Positions 35,109-42,216 of a stretch of DNA of 45,038 nucleotides are shown here, in pieces. Position numbers and translations under genes: made by a program. This stretch comes from Amycolatopsis coloradensis (lineage in GTDB: Bacteria > Actinomycetota > Actinomycetes > Mycobacteriales > Pseudonocardiaceae). The notes under the pieces are model-generated. The model made no database searches, was not told the origin of the DNA, and saw only the letters and a program-made list of their open reading frames with translations. The first letter of the stretch is position 1. Every line of letters begins with the position of its first letter. The DNA is taken from NCBI RefSeq assembly GCF_037997115.1, contig NZ_CP150484.1, positions 1,497,442 through 1,542,479 of the forward strand. The letters run 5' to 3'.

Positions 35109-35122
35109 GTTCCACGTGGAAC
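35109..35122. promoter_or_regulatory. parS-like palindrome GTTCCACGTGGAAC in the tRNA-Ile/DLW-39 spacer
   Basis: Fourteen-base perfect palindrome identical to that at 15812-15825 and two symmetric changes from the parS core. Its intergenic place near gyrA and the expected replication origin supports a ParB site. Confidence 0.55.
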
Positions 35123-35163
35123 CGCGGACCACCGGAACCCACAACGGCCACGCGCCCCAACGC

Positions 35164-35225
35164 TTGGGGGGGTCCAGGGGGGCGAAGCCCTCCCTGGCGG
35201 GGGTTTGGGGGTTCGACCCCCAAAA
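35164..35225. repeat. Two adjacent G-rich hairpins
   Basis: CCAGGGGGG (35174-35182) pairs with CCCTCCCTGG (35188-35197, one wobble), followed directly by TTTGGGGGT/ACCCCCAAA (35204-35224) with a tiny TCG loop. The combination looks like a dispersed repeat found downstream of genes in GC-rich genomes and may back up the tRNA-Ile terminator. Confidence 0.5.
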
Positions 35226-35234
35226 CGAAAAACA

Positions 35235-35271
35235 CCCGGTTGCATCTGCGCATTTTGCAGATACAACCGGG
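35235..35271 (-). terminator. Terminator downstream of tRNA-Ile
   Basis: CCCGGTTGCATCTGC (35235-35249) pairs with GCAGATACAACCGGG (35257-35271), one mismatch, and on the minus strand is followed by TGTTTTTCG. It lies 10 bases after the tRNA-Ile 3' end. Confidence 0.88.
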
Positions 35272-35280
35272 CCAACCGGG

Positions 35281-35322
35281 TGGGCCCACCAGGACTTGAA
35301 CCTGGGACCTCTTCGTTATCAG
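35281..35322 (-). tRNA. tRNA-Ile (GAT) 3' half only: attachment site of the integrated element
   Basis: Minus-strand sequence from the anticodon loop (CTGATAA, 35316-35322) through the anticodon 3' stem, variable loop, GGTTCAAGTCC T-loop and acceptor strand TGGGCCCA fits tRNA-Ile. Upstream of the anticodon loop the sequence no longer pairs: no D-arm and no matching 5' acceptor. The gene is therefore cut at the anticodon loop, the normal attB end for AICE integrases. The intact copy should lie at the far end of the element. Confidence 0.9.
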
Positions 35323-35380
35323 GCCAAAAGCCACGGTTACTGACCTTGTCAATCGGGACCCGACCTGGGGCAGGTGTGTC

Positions 35381-35404
35381 CGCGTACGTCCGCGGACGTA
35401 CGCG
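35381..35404. promoter_or_regulatory. 24-bp perfect palindrome near the element end
   Basis: CGCGTACGTCCG (35381-35392) is followed at once by its exact inverse complement (35393-35404). It lies ~60 bases from the tRNA fragment. It might be an arm-type integrase/excisionase site or the operator of a nearby gene. Confidence 0.55.
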
Positions 35405-35456
35405 CATTTCCATCGCGATCGTCACTCACTTTGCCACCCACACGGGTCTAGAAAGA

Positions 35457-35513
35457 GGCTGAACCAGGTGGGGGCACCTCCTACCTAGGCAGGGCCCCCC
35501 ACCTGTTTCAGCC
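35457..35513. repeat. Long imperfect hairpin near the element end
   Basis: GGCTGAACCAGGTGGGGGC (35457-35475) pairs, with one mismatch and a bulge, with GCCCCCCACCTG and TTCAGCC (35494-35513) around a ~18-base loop. It may be a terminator or a structure used in recombination. Confidence 0.5.
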
Positions 35514-35525
35514 GTAGTTACTGCT

Positions 35526-35667
35526 GTGACATAGAAGAAGAGTGGGAAGAGTGACAACGCTACCCCTGTCACTCCCCTGTCACTCCTATTTGCGCAGGTC
35601 ACAGGGGGTGGAGTGACAGAGTGACAGGGGTGACAGCCAAGACACGTCCCAACTGTCACTCGGTGAC
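35526..35667. repeat. Cluster of ten GTGAC/GTCAC repeats
   Basis: Direct GTGAC copies at 35526, 35551, 35613, 35621, 35630 and 35663 and inverted GTCAC copies at 35568, 35579, 35598 and 35655 lie in 142 bases; most extend to GTGACA(G). No gene lies in 35051-35718 apart from the features listed. The density resembles iterons or excisionase arm sites at an element end. Confidence 0.6.
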
Positions 35668-35718
35668 TGGCTCAACCGACGAGAATGGTCGCACCCCACC
35701 TGCGAACTGTTTCGACTG

Positions 35719-36012
35719 TCATCGAGTTCGCCCTATCAACACATGGAGCCCACCTGCGCAGGTCAGTCCGGCTAACGCGGCGGCGGCCAAGCCGGTGATG
35801 ATGCCGACTGCGAGCCCCCAGCCTGGACCAGCTCCTGCGAGTGCCCCCAAGCCGGCCTGAGTACCGGCCGCTAAGCCCGCGAGCAAAGCAACGACACCCG
35901 ACAATGTGATGATCAACAGGGCTCGCATCGACAGAAGGCCGCTGTCACCAGCACTTAAGCGAGCCTCGCTGTGATCAGCTCTGGCGTCTCTGTCAGGTTC
36001 CACTACAGTCAT
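35719..36012 (-). CDS. Small membrane protein, two helices
   Basis: 97 residues from ATG at 36012 with GGAAGAGGAC as ribosome site; the longer reading is unconserved. After a ~30-residue polar start come two hydrophobic helices (~33-55 and ~63-90) rich in Ala/Gly. No family is recognised. It is the leftmost gene of the element and is divergent from an HTH protein, so it may be cargo or an entry-exclusion-type membrane protein. Confidence 0.6.
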   Translation of the reverse strand: MTVVEPDRDARADHSEARLSAGDSGLLSMRALLIITLSGVVALLAGLAAGTQAGLGALAGAGPGWGLAVGIITGLAAAALAGLTCAGGLHVLIGRTR

Positions 36013-36154
36013 GTACGTCCTCTTCCGCAGCAGTCGGACTTGGGCTAGGCGGCTCCCGGTGACGCGGGGGCCGTCTGCTTTTGTGGCTCCGGCCTGCCGC
36101 CTGACGTTAGGTTCGCACACAGCCATCGGGAAATCGTCAACTAAGATTGACCAG

Positions 36155-36610
36155 GTGGAACCCATATGGATCGTGCACAGCCCAGCACACCTCACCTGGC
36201 CGGAAGTGGCTCCGACAGCAGCAGGCGATGAACTTCGGAAGTCCGTCCTTCGCCTCGGGAGCGAGTATTACGGCTACGCACCCGAGGACGCGGATGACGA
36301 GGACGAGGATCCCCTCGGTCCGTTGAACTGTCTCGCGATCCTTCGATGGCTTGAGCGCTCAATTGACGTCGAATATGCCTTTCTGATCGCGCAGGCTCGA
36401 ACTGAAGGAGCTTCATGGTCCGAGATCGGGAAGTGCATCAACCTGACCAAGCAGGCAGCGCAGCAGCGTTTCGGGGAGATCGTCGACAAGATCACCCCCT
36501 TCTGCACCGATGATGGCGGCCCGAGTCCAGAGGGGGAGCTAGAAGACGTTCTCGATCGCCACTACCAGGGGAAACGAAACTTCTACCCGCCCGGTGCTAT
36601 AGCCGACTGA
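36155..36610 (+). CDS. Acidic protein with sigma-like helix-turn-helix
   Basis: 151 residues from GTG at 36155; the reading from 36011 overlaps the divergent gene and is unlikely. The middle is acidic (DADDEDEDPLGPL). The C-terminal half has ARTEGASWSEIGKCINLTKQAAQQRFGEIVD, a clear helix-turn-helix of the sigma-70 region 4 type used in small actinobacterial regulators. It may control the divergent membrane protein. Confidence 0.7.
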   Translation: MEPIWIVHSPAHLTWPEVAPTAAGDELRKSVLRLGSEYYGYAPEDADDEDEDPLGPLNCLAILRWLERSIDVEYAFLIAQARTEGASWSEIGKCINLTKQAAQQRFGEIVDKITPFCTDDGGPSPEGELEDVLDRHYQGKRNFYPPGAIAD

Positions 36611-36716
36611 GTTCGGCAAGCGAGGGGTGTCGTGCGCTGTCCGATGCCGGCATCGCCGTTTCTGCAGGTCGCGCCGCCCTGGATCACGTAGTGACACTCG
36701 TTGCATAATCGAACAC

Positions 36717-37058
36717 ATGTCCGATCCGGCTGCGGCGAGGTCCTCCCCTGCCCTCTACCTCCACGAGGTCAATCCTGCCCGCCCCGTGTGGGTTGACCTG
36801 CGCCAAGTCTTCCCCGTCGGAACACCGATCGCCTCGATGCCGGACGGTCTCGACCTGACGGGCATGGTGCCCGGACTGCTCAGCGCGTGGTCCGCGACAA
36901 CCTCCGGCCATTGGGCGGGGTGGGTGTCGTTCATGCTGGGAACCCCGGGAAGCGGCGGCACTCCCCAACGGCAGTGGATCTTGTCGGACGCGTTGGCGCC
37001 ACGCTTGGAAGCGACCCGAGAGCGTCTTCGCCATCCGGACGCGTCAAGCCGCGGCTGA
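36717..37058 (+). CDS. Hypothetical protein
   Basis: 113 residues from ATG at 36717, close behind a CATAAT -10-like sequence (36704-36709), so the leader would be very short. It opens MSDPAAARSSPALYLHEVNP and has a Trp-rich middle. No domain or membrane helix is recognised. Flanked by element genes on both sides. Confidence 0.55.
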   Translation: MSDPAAARSSPALYLHEVNPARPVWVDLRQVFPVGTPIASMPDGLDLTGMVPGLLSAWSATTSGHWAGWVSFMLGTPGSGGTPQRQWILSDALAPRLEATRERLRHPDASSRG

Positions 37059-37090
37059 TGTCCCACGGGAGGAGATCAGCTCGCTCCCTT

Positions 37091-37948
37091 CTAGGCCCAA
37101 CCCTCCTTACGTCGAACTAGACGTGACATGGCTTGCGCCTGCCGCCCCTCCGGCGGCAGGGAAGTGCCCATTTCCCCATCGCCATTGTCAATGTCGCCTA
37201 GGTCGTAATAATAATCGCCAGCGCGCAACGACTTAGCTCGCATTAGGCCAAACCTCTTACGCGCCGCTTCTTCCTGCGGGTTCCAATAGCTATCGTCCGC
37301 AGTTGTCTGCGCTGAATGTTTCCGATAGAGCACGCTGGGTTCGGCGATAAACTCACCTGGCGTTACCGCTTCAGCGGCAAGCAAGGTGCTAACTGTCTCA
37401 GCCCCCGTAATGGCAGTCCACCCCCCGAGTGCCCATATCAAATCGGTGTGCACTGCAAAAGTGGTTGCCTGAACAGAAAGTTTGTCGTCTTCCTGTTCGC
37501 GATAGAACCGCTCCCTATCGACTGGACCATTAGGCGGATCATAGGGACCGGGCACCGTCTCCCCGCCAGGCAGGAGATCCAGCGCAGCCGACACGCACCA
37601 TGCTACTCGACGCAACGTTTCGATATCACGTTTCAAAGCACCCGGCAGAAGCAGATCATCGGCATCGAGGTTTCGAATGACAATCCCGCTTGCTTGAGCT
37701 AGTGCCATGTTTCGCGCCACAGCGGCGCGCCCCGCCAGGCCGGTGCCGAATTGAATCCGGGGGTCGTCGGCTGGCAGTTCGCGCATGGGTACTCCAGTGC
37801 TGCCATCCTCTTGTACGCACCACTCCCAAGCCCAGCCATCTGGCATGTCTTGAGCACATAGTGATTCGTAGGCTTCGCGCAAGTAGTGGTGGCCGCCATC
37901 AAATACTGGGGTTACTACTGAAATAAGTCGAGGGGTTGCCACAGTCAT
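37091..37948 (-). CDS. GT2-family glycosyltransferase
   Basis: 285 residues from ATG at 37948; GTG at 37954 overlapping the GntR stop is the alternative. The fold-A nucleotide-sugar domain is plain: LISVVTPVFDGG at the start, WCVQEDGST, ARNMALAQASG and the metal-binding LDADD near residue 96. It lacks membrane helices. Family 2 enzymes move a sugar to a lipid, polysaccharide or protein acceptor. The gene has visibly more A+T and rarer codons than its neighbours, which points to separate acquisition. It is coupled to the GntR regulator upstream. Such a gene is not part of a standard AICE transfer module. Confidence 0.85.
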   Translation of the reverse strand: MTVATPRLISVVTPVFDGGHHYLREAYESLCAQDMPDGWAWEWCVQEDGSTGVPMRELPADDPRIQFGTGLAGRAAVARNMALAQASGIVIRNLDADDLLLPGALKRDIETLRRVAWCVSAALDLLPGGETVPGPYDPPNGPVDRERFYREQEDDKLSVQATTFAVHTDLIWALGGWTAITGAETVSTLLAAEAVTPGEFIAEPSVLYRKHSAQTTADDSYWNPQEEAARKRFGLMRAKSLRAGDYYYDLGDIDNGDGEMGTSLPPEGRQAQAMSRLVRRKEGWA

Positions 37949-37950
37949 CC

Positions 37951-38742
37951 TCACCAACGTCGCAGTTCGGTAACATATTCCAATAATGCACGATCGCCCG
38001 GTATTAGCAATTGACCGACGTCTACTACGCGCCCCGCTGTATCGTAAGTTTTTTTCCTAATGACAAGCACTGGCACGTTAAATGGAATATCGTACAGGTC
38101 GGATTCTTCACTTGTCGGCATACGTGCCGTAACTTGATCAATAATCTTTCCGCACTCGATCCCCGCAGTGAAGAGCTGGTGCTGCGTACCGCCTGGCCAC
38201 GGTTCATTGCTGGCGTCCAATAGTGGCGGGTAATCTTTTACGAGGCGATACGGGATATAGGAGACCATTCGACTATATCCCTCGCCTTCCTGATATTGGC
38301 GAAGATACGTCCGCCGCAGGACGTATTGCCCCGGCGACAAACCGAGGATCTCGGCTATGTCCGAAGGCGGTTCCACGACGTCATAGGTCGCCTGATCATC
38401 ATTGACGGCTTCAATGTCAATATTGGCGTCGCGTTCTGCGGAACCCCGACGGCGACGAACCTCTTCGGGCTCCCTGACGAGATCCTTCTCCTCCTGGTAA
38501 GCGGTGTTCGAACGCGTCAGGTGCTTCGGCGTGACCCGGACGCGCACAGGTCCGCCCCGCCCGCCGGTGAGCAAGCCCTCTCCCTTGAGAGTCTGGATCG
38601 CCGCTGAGACCACGTTCTTGCCCGCCCCGAACCGCTCACGAAGCACCTCGTTAGTCGGCAGGGTTGCCCCTTCCGGCAGCTCACCTTCGCGGATGGCTGC
38701 CCGAAGTTGCCTGGCCACAGCCTTCGCATCCACTCGTTCCAT
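37951..38742 (-). CDS. GntR-family regulator (KorA/TraR-like), HutC-type effector domain
   Basis: 263 residues from ATG at 38742; ATG at 38751 is possible, but GGAGG sits at the right distance for 38742. The N-terminal winged helix has LPEGATLPTNEVLRERFGAGKNVVSAAIQTLKGEG. A linker of charged residues leads to a UTRA/HutC-type ligand domain (YVLRRTYLRQ, YSRMVSYIPYRLV). Regulators of this type (KorSA, KorA) repress tra and rep genes in AICEs and plasmids. Palindromic operators stand in the divergent promoter. AT-rich like the glycosyltransferase. Confidence 0.88.
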   Translation of the reverse strand: MERVDAKAVARQLRAAIREGELPEGATLPTNEVLRERFGAGKNVVSAAIQTLKGEGLLTGGRGGPVRVRVTPKHLTRSNTAYQEEKDLVREPEEVRRRRGSAERDANIDIEAVNDDQATYDVVEPPSDIAEILGLSPGQYVLRRTYLRQYQEGEGYSRMVSYIPYRLVKDYPPLLDASNEPWPGGTQHQLFTAGIECGKIIDQVTARMPTSEESDLYDIPFNVPVLVIRKKTYDTAGRVVDVGQLLIPGDRALLEYVTELRRW

Positions 38743-38777
38743 GTCTCCCATCCTCCCACAGCTTCCCTGCCTATGAA

Positions 38778-38868
38778 AACTATCCCGGGATAGTTCTTGA
38801 CATCCCGGAAGGCTGACGGCAGAGTCATGGCCATCATCCCGGTACAGGAGAAGCGTCCCGGGATAGTT
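38778..38868. promoter_or_regulatory. KorA-type operators in the divergent promoter region
   Basis: AACTATCCCGGGATAGTT (38778-38795) is an 18-bp perfect palindrome. A half or degenerate copy, TCCCGGGATAGTT, is at 38856-38868. Further ATCCCGG half-sites occur at 38802 and 38836. A TTGACA -35-like box is at 38797-38802. The GntR protein divergently encoded here is the likely binder, controlling both itself and the rightward operon. Confidence 0.75.
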
Positions 38869-38883
38869 CGAAGGGAGAACGAG

Positions 38884-39075
38884 ATGGTGAAGCACAAGGT
38901 TCCTGGCCTGAAGCTCGGTGGCGGCAAGGGGAAGTGGGTGTTCGGGGCTCTGGTGGTGCTGGCGCTGGTCTTGATCGTGAAGGCGCCGATCGAGGCCGCG
39001 GCGTTCGGTAAGTCCGTGTTCGGGGCGATCGACACCGCTGCGACGAGCGTCGTGACGTTCTTCAACAGCTTCTGA
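38884..39075 (+). CDS. Small single-pass membrane protein (operon leader)
   Basis: 63 residues from ATG at 38884 with GGGAGA upstream. A basic, Gly-rich start is followed by one helix (~18-38, GALVVLALVLIVKA). No family is recognised. First gene of the rightward operon under the GntR operators. Confidence 0.7.
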   Translation: MVKHKVPGLKLGGGKGKWVFGALVVLALVLIVKAPIEAAAFGKSVFGAIDTAATSVVTFFNSF

Positions 39076-39117
39076 CCTGCACGTTCACACAACGACAACG
39101 CACTTTTGGGAGAACAG

Positions 39118-39420
39118 ATGAACGCGAAGCGCAACACCTGGTACCCGGCGTCCCCGGCCACCTTCCCGGAGGTCTGCGACGGTATCGAGGGTGAGGGTTT
39201 CTACCCGGATGGTCTGACCGAATCCGCGATTGACGCGCTGCTGGAAGAGGTCGATCGGGAGCTGGCGGCCGATGAGCACGCCGCCTCTGCGGCGTTCCTT
39301 TACGACTTCACCGACCAGCGCCGTGCGGGACGTGCCCGCCGTCGCGCCGGCCGCGAGGCGCTGCGGTCGCTGCCCACCCGTCTCCCGGTGTCGGCGCCTG
39401 CCGGGACGGAGGCCGCGTGA
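39118..39420 (+). CDS. Small AICE-type hypothetical protein
   Basis: 100 residues from ATG at 39118 with GGGAGA upstream. Pro/Trp-rich start (WYPASPATFPEV) and a helical, Arg-rich C terminus. Likely cytoplasmic. Its stop overlaps the next start (TGATG). No function known. Confidence 0.68.
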   Translation: MNAKRNTWYPASPATFPEVCDGIEGEGFYPDGLTESAIDALLEEVDRELAADEHAASAAFLYDFTDQRRAGRARRRAGREALRSLPTRLPVSAPAGTEAA

Positions 39421-39623
39421 TGGCGGCCCGGAACGTGCTCGCCGAACTGGGTGCGCTGCACCTGACCCGCCCGGCCGTCGACGCGCCGGTGGCCTCGGTC
39501 GCCGCCTGGTACGAGCGCAAGGCCGTGGTGCTGGAGCACCTGGCCGCCACGGGCGCGGCCGGCGCCGCGGAACAGGCCGAGCAGGCACACCAGCACGCGG
39601 CCCAGCTGATGGCGGTGGCGTGA
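39420..39623 (+). CDS. 67-residue helical protein
   Basis: ATG at 39420 within the previous stop. Almost wholly Ala-rich helix, with WYERKAVVLEHLA and GAAEQAEQAHQHAA, so a coiled coil is likely. Its stop overlaps the next start. No family recognised. Confidence 0.65.
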   Translation: MAARNVLAELGALHLTRPAVDAPVASVAAWYERKAVVLEHLAATGAAGAAEQAEQAHQHAAQLMAVA

Positions 39624-39994
39624 TGCCCCGCTTCCTGATCACTTGCCCCGACGCGGCGGCCCACTCCGCCAAGAACGCGCCGACCGCGCCGGGTCCCGAC
39701 CAGCCAGCTAAGGACTCGAAGGGGTTCCCGATGGTAGAGGACGAGACTCGCCAGTTCGCCGCCCGAACGCGTGAGCGCGCTGTGCGGCAGCTCAACGCCG
39801 GGCTCGACGCCATGGGCGAGTGGGTGAACCTGATCCGCCAGTGCACGGAGATGCGCGCGGACAGCTTCAGGACCGAGGACCTGGTCACCGACGCCTCCTA
39901 CCGGGAAGCGCTTGGCCGGTTCGCGCAGCTGTCGGCCGCGGTGGCGTGGTTCAACGAGCGCGGCCCGGTGATCGAAGCGGGTGAAGTCCTGTGA
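39623..39994 (+). CDS. Helical conserved AICE protein
   Basis: 123 residues from ATG at 39623 (TGATG junction); an internal ATG at 39731 with a GAAGGGG ribosome site could give a shorter 87-residue form. The helical body carries RTRERAVRQLNAGLDAMGEWVNLIRQCTE and LVTDASYREALGRFAQLSAAVAWF. No known domain. GTG of the next gene overlaps its end. Confidence 0.65.
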   Translation: MPRFLITCPDAAAHSAKNAPTAPGPDQPAKDSKGFPMVEDETRQFAARTRERAVRQLNAGLDAMGEWVNLIRQCTEMRADSFRTEDLVTDASYREALGRFAQLSAAVAWFNERGPVIEAGEVL

Positions 39995-40431
39995 GCGCCG
40001 CGCGGATCATCGTGCAGATCCCTTACGGGGACAGGCTTTTGGTCGCGGAAGCCCGCGGCATCCGGGAGGGCCTGCCCTACTTCGGGTGGGACGAGGCCCC
40101 GGTCGGGCTCTACACCACCACGCAGCTGCGCGAGGCCGGTTGGTCGGTGGCCGGGCTGGACCCGGTGGCGCTGCTGGTGTTCCGGCACCGCAAGCCCTAC
40201 GCCCGGGAGTCCGTGGCGGAGCTGTTCGCTCTGGCGGACGCCGCCCTGCGTCCGGAGCCGTCGGAGGCTCAGCGGGTCTCGCGGCTGCGCAACCTGCAGT
40301 ACGCGATGCGTGCCCGTCGCACCTGCGTGGACTGCGCCGCAGAGAAGGACTACTGCGTGCCGACCAGTACCCGGCAGTGCTGGTCCTGCCTGGAGATCGA
40401 GATGGCCAACGACGTGGAAGAGGCGGCGTGA
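39991..40431 (+). CDS. RRQRL-type zinc-binding protein
   Basis: 146 residues from GTG at 39991. The layout is a beta-rich N-terminal part with GLYTTTQLREAGW and DPVALLVF, then the C-terminal zinc knuckle CVDCAAEKDYCVPTSTRQCWSC. This fits the RRQRL motif-containing zinc-binding proteins common in actinobacterial AICEs and plasmids, although the signature itself is altered. Role unknown; probably in replication or transfer control. Confidence 0.75.
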   Translation: MSAARIIVQIPYGDRLLVAEARGIREGLPYFGWDEAPVGLYTTTQLREAGWSVAGLDPVALLVFRHRKPYARESVAELFALADAALRPEPSEAQRVSRLRNLQYAMRARRTCVDCAAEKDYCVPTSTRQCWSCLEIEMANDVEEAA

Positions 40432-40433
40432 GC

Positions 40434-40622
40434 ATGGACGAGGACGAGTACGGCTACTGCTGCGACACCTGCGGCTACTGGCACGAGTCCGATGACGACT
40501 GCCCGGAAACCTTCTCCGACTGCCCGGCCTGCAAGGCCGAAGCGACAGTGCAGACCTTGCGCGGCCCGGCTCCCGACGACCCCGACAAAGCCTTCTGCGA
40601 TCTGTGTGACTGGGAGGGCTGA
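40434..40622 (+). CDS. Cys-rich zinc-ribbon-like small protein
   Basis: 62 residues from ATG at 40434 (GTG at 40428 is an in-frame alternative overlapping the previous stop). Acidic, with CCDTC, CPAC and CDLC pairs plus two lone Cys, enough for two zinc sites. Too short for the usual gene callers. Unknown role. Confidence 0.65.
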   Translation: MDEDEYGYCCDTCGYWHESDDDCPETFSDCPACKAEATVQTLRGPAPDDPDKAFCDLCDWEG

Positions 40623-40625
40623 CCC

Positions 40626-40865
40626 ATGACGGTCTTCAACGTGCTGGAGACGCGCGGCACTGGGGCGTTGCTGCGGTTCGTGGCGGCGGTGGTGCTGTTC
40701 GCGGTGCTGCAGTTGATGCGGATTCCGCTGGGGCTGCTGCTGCAGGTCATCACCGGAGTGATGAGCCGGGTCGATGGCTATGCGGTGACGCAAGTGTCAC
40801 GGTCACCGCGCGGTCCGATCAACCACTTCGCTTGCACGCCAACAGGACGGGAGGTCCGGCCATGA
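40626..40865 (+). CDS. Small membrane protein
   Basis: 79 residues from ATG at 40626, four bases after the previous stop. One long hydrophobic stretch (~14-45, LLRFVAAVVLFAVLQLMRIPLGLLLQV). The rest is polar. It resembles small spread proteins in AICE operons, but no family is recognised. Its stop overlaps the next ATG. Confidence 0.68.
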   Translation: MTVFNVLETRGTGALLRFVAAVVLFAVLQLMRIPLGLLLQVITGVMSRVDGYAVTQVSRSPRGPINHFACTPTGREVRP

Positions 40866-41143
40866 CACAGCAGAACGAGCGGACCCGCACCGACGCCGCG
40901 GTGGCCTGGACGGTCGGGCACGCCGGGGAACTGGCCGGGATCACCCTTCCCGCCGTCGCCGGGGTGCTGGTGTGGCCGTGGCTGGCCACGGTCTCCGGAG
41001 TCGTCGCCGTGTGGTGGGCGCTGAACGAGATCCGCGACCACAAGACGCGGGCGGAGCTGCAGAACAAGGTGCTGCCCCGGCAGATCGAGACGGGGCCGCA
41101 CGGGAACGCCGGCATGGCGAGTGAGCGGGAGGTTCGGGCATGA
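40862..41143 (+). CDS. Small membrane protein (spread-type)
   Basis: 93 residues from ATG at 40862. Polar head, then a hydrophobic hairpin (~25-60, LAGITLPAVAGVLVWPWLATVSGVVAVWWAL) and a charged tail. It overlaps both neighbours by four bases. Similar small Spd proteins help plasmid spread in Streptomyces; the assignment is by context only. Confidence 0.65.
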   Translation: MTQQNERTRTDAAVAWTVGHAGELAGITLPAVAGVLVWPWLATVSGVVAVWWALNEIRDHKTRAELQNKVLPRQIETGPHGNAGMASEREVRA

Positions 41144-42216
41144 GCACGTGGAGGGAACAGCAGCGCGCGGACCGGATCGCCGACCGGGAACAGGCCCGGC
41201 TCGACGCCGCGGCCCGCTCGGAGCGGCGCGTGGCCGAACGGGTGGCGCTGGCGGAGCAGCAGCGCAAGGACGCCGCCGCGCAGGCCGAGCTTGACGCCGC
41301 GGCCAAGGCCGCGCGGCAGGCGAAGCGGGCGGCCCGGTGGGCGGCGCTGGCGGGATGGCTGGCGGCGCATCGGGTGGACGGCCCGATTTACCTGCTGGGT
41401 GTGGCCGCGGCGGTGCTGGCGGTGCCCGCGATGGCGCGCCACGGTGTCGAGACCTACGGCAGCGCCCTCGGAGTCGTCCTCCCGGTGATCAGCGAACTGG
41501 GGATGTGGGCGTTCGCGGTCGCGGTGCAGGTGGCGCGGCGGACGCCGGGCCGTCCGGTGTGGTCGCTGCAGGTCGGGATCTGGGTGTTCGCCGGATACGG
41601 GTTCGCCCTGAACCTGCTGGACGGTCTCCGCCACGGCTGGTCCTCGGGTCTGCTGATGGGCCTGGTGTCGATCGCCGGTGTCATCGCCCACCAACTCGCG
41701 GTCGCGTCCCCGCGCCGGACAGCGGTGGAGAAGGCCGCGGCGAAGCTGGAGCGGCAGGCACTCGCGAAGACGATGAAGATCCGCGCGGCGGCGATCCGGC
41801 ACGCGGTCGGCGAGATCGACCACACCGGAACCGCGACGCTGGTGTTCGCCCCGGGCCGGTACGAGATCAGCCGCCGCGGCCGCCTCACGGAGGTTCCGGT
41901 CAGTCTCGCCGACGAGGTAGCGGCGTGGCTCGCGCAGCAGGATCGACCCTCGATCACCCCGACCGCCGACACGGCCGGTTCCGGCGCGGTCGCGGTGCTC
42001 GATCCGGAGGTTGACCAGCAGGAATCGACCCCGCGGCGCCGCACGATCCGGGCACCGAAAACCCGCACCCCCGCGGAGCTGGAAGACCAGTTCTGGTCGC
42101 TGGTCAAGGCCGGGGACGTCAACCCGACGTCGGCCGAATCGATCCGTAAGGCGCTCAAGTGCAAGCCGGAATCGGCCCGCAAGCTGCGCGACAAGTTCAA
42201 GGGAGACGCCAAGTGA
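41140..42216 (+). CDS. Spread-like membrane protein with coiled-coil head
   Basis: 358 residues from ATG at 41140. The first ~70 residues are an Ala/Arg/Gln-rich coiled coil. About four hydrophobic helices follow (~80-100, 106-130, 140-160, 167-187), like DUF2637-containing spread proteins of actinobacterial plasmids. The C-terminal ~150 residues are soluble, with a helix-turn-helix-like end (NPTSAESIRKALKCKPESARKLRDKF). It may couple DNA to the translocase encoded next (GTGA overlap). Confidence 0.75.
   Translation: MSTWREQQRADRIADREQARLDAAARSERRVAERVALAEQQRKDAAAQAELDAAAKAARQAKRAARWAALAGWLAAHRVDGPIYLLGVAAAVLAVPAMARHGVETYGSALGVVLPVISELGMWAFAVAVQVARRTPGRPVWSLQVGIWVFAGYGFALNLLDGLRHGWSSGLLMGLVSIAGVIAHQLAVASPRRTAVEKAAAKLERQALAKTMKIRAAAIRHAVGEIDHTGTATLVFAPGRYEISRRGRLTEVPVSLADEVAAWLAQQDRPSITPTADTAGSGAVAVLDPEVDQQESTPRRRTIRAPKTRTPAELEDQFWSLVKAGDVNPTSAESIRKALKCKPESARKLRDKFKGDAK

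Noticed and set aside
35281..35343. A complete tRNA-Ile gene
   Set aside because: The 5' half upstream of the anticodon loop does not form an acceptor or D-arm, so only the 3' half is present.
35526..35667. CRISPR array
   Set aside because: The GTGAC units are 5-8 bases, in both orientations with irregular spacing; no repeat/spacer structure and no cas genes.
40434..40622. Reading the Cys-rich frame as a C-terminal part of a long frame from 39981
   Set aside because: The upstream part overlaps the better supported zinc-protein gene and lacks coding features.
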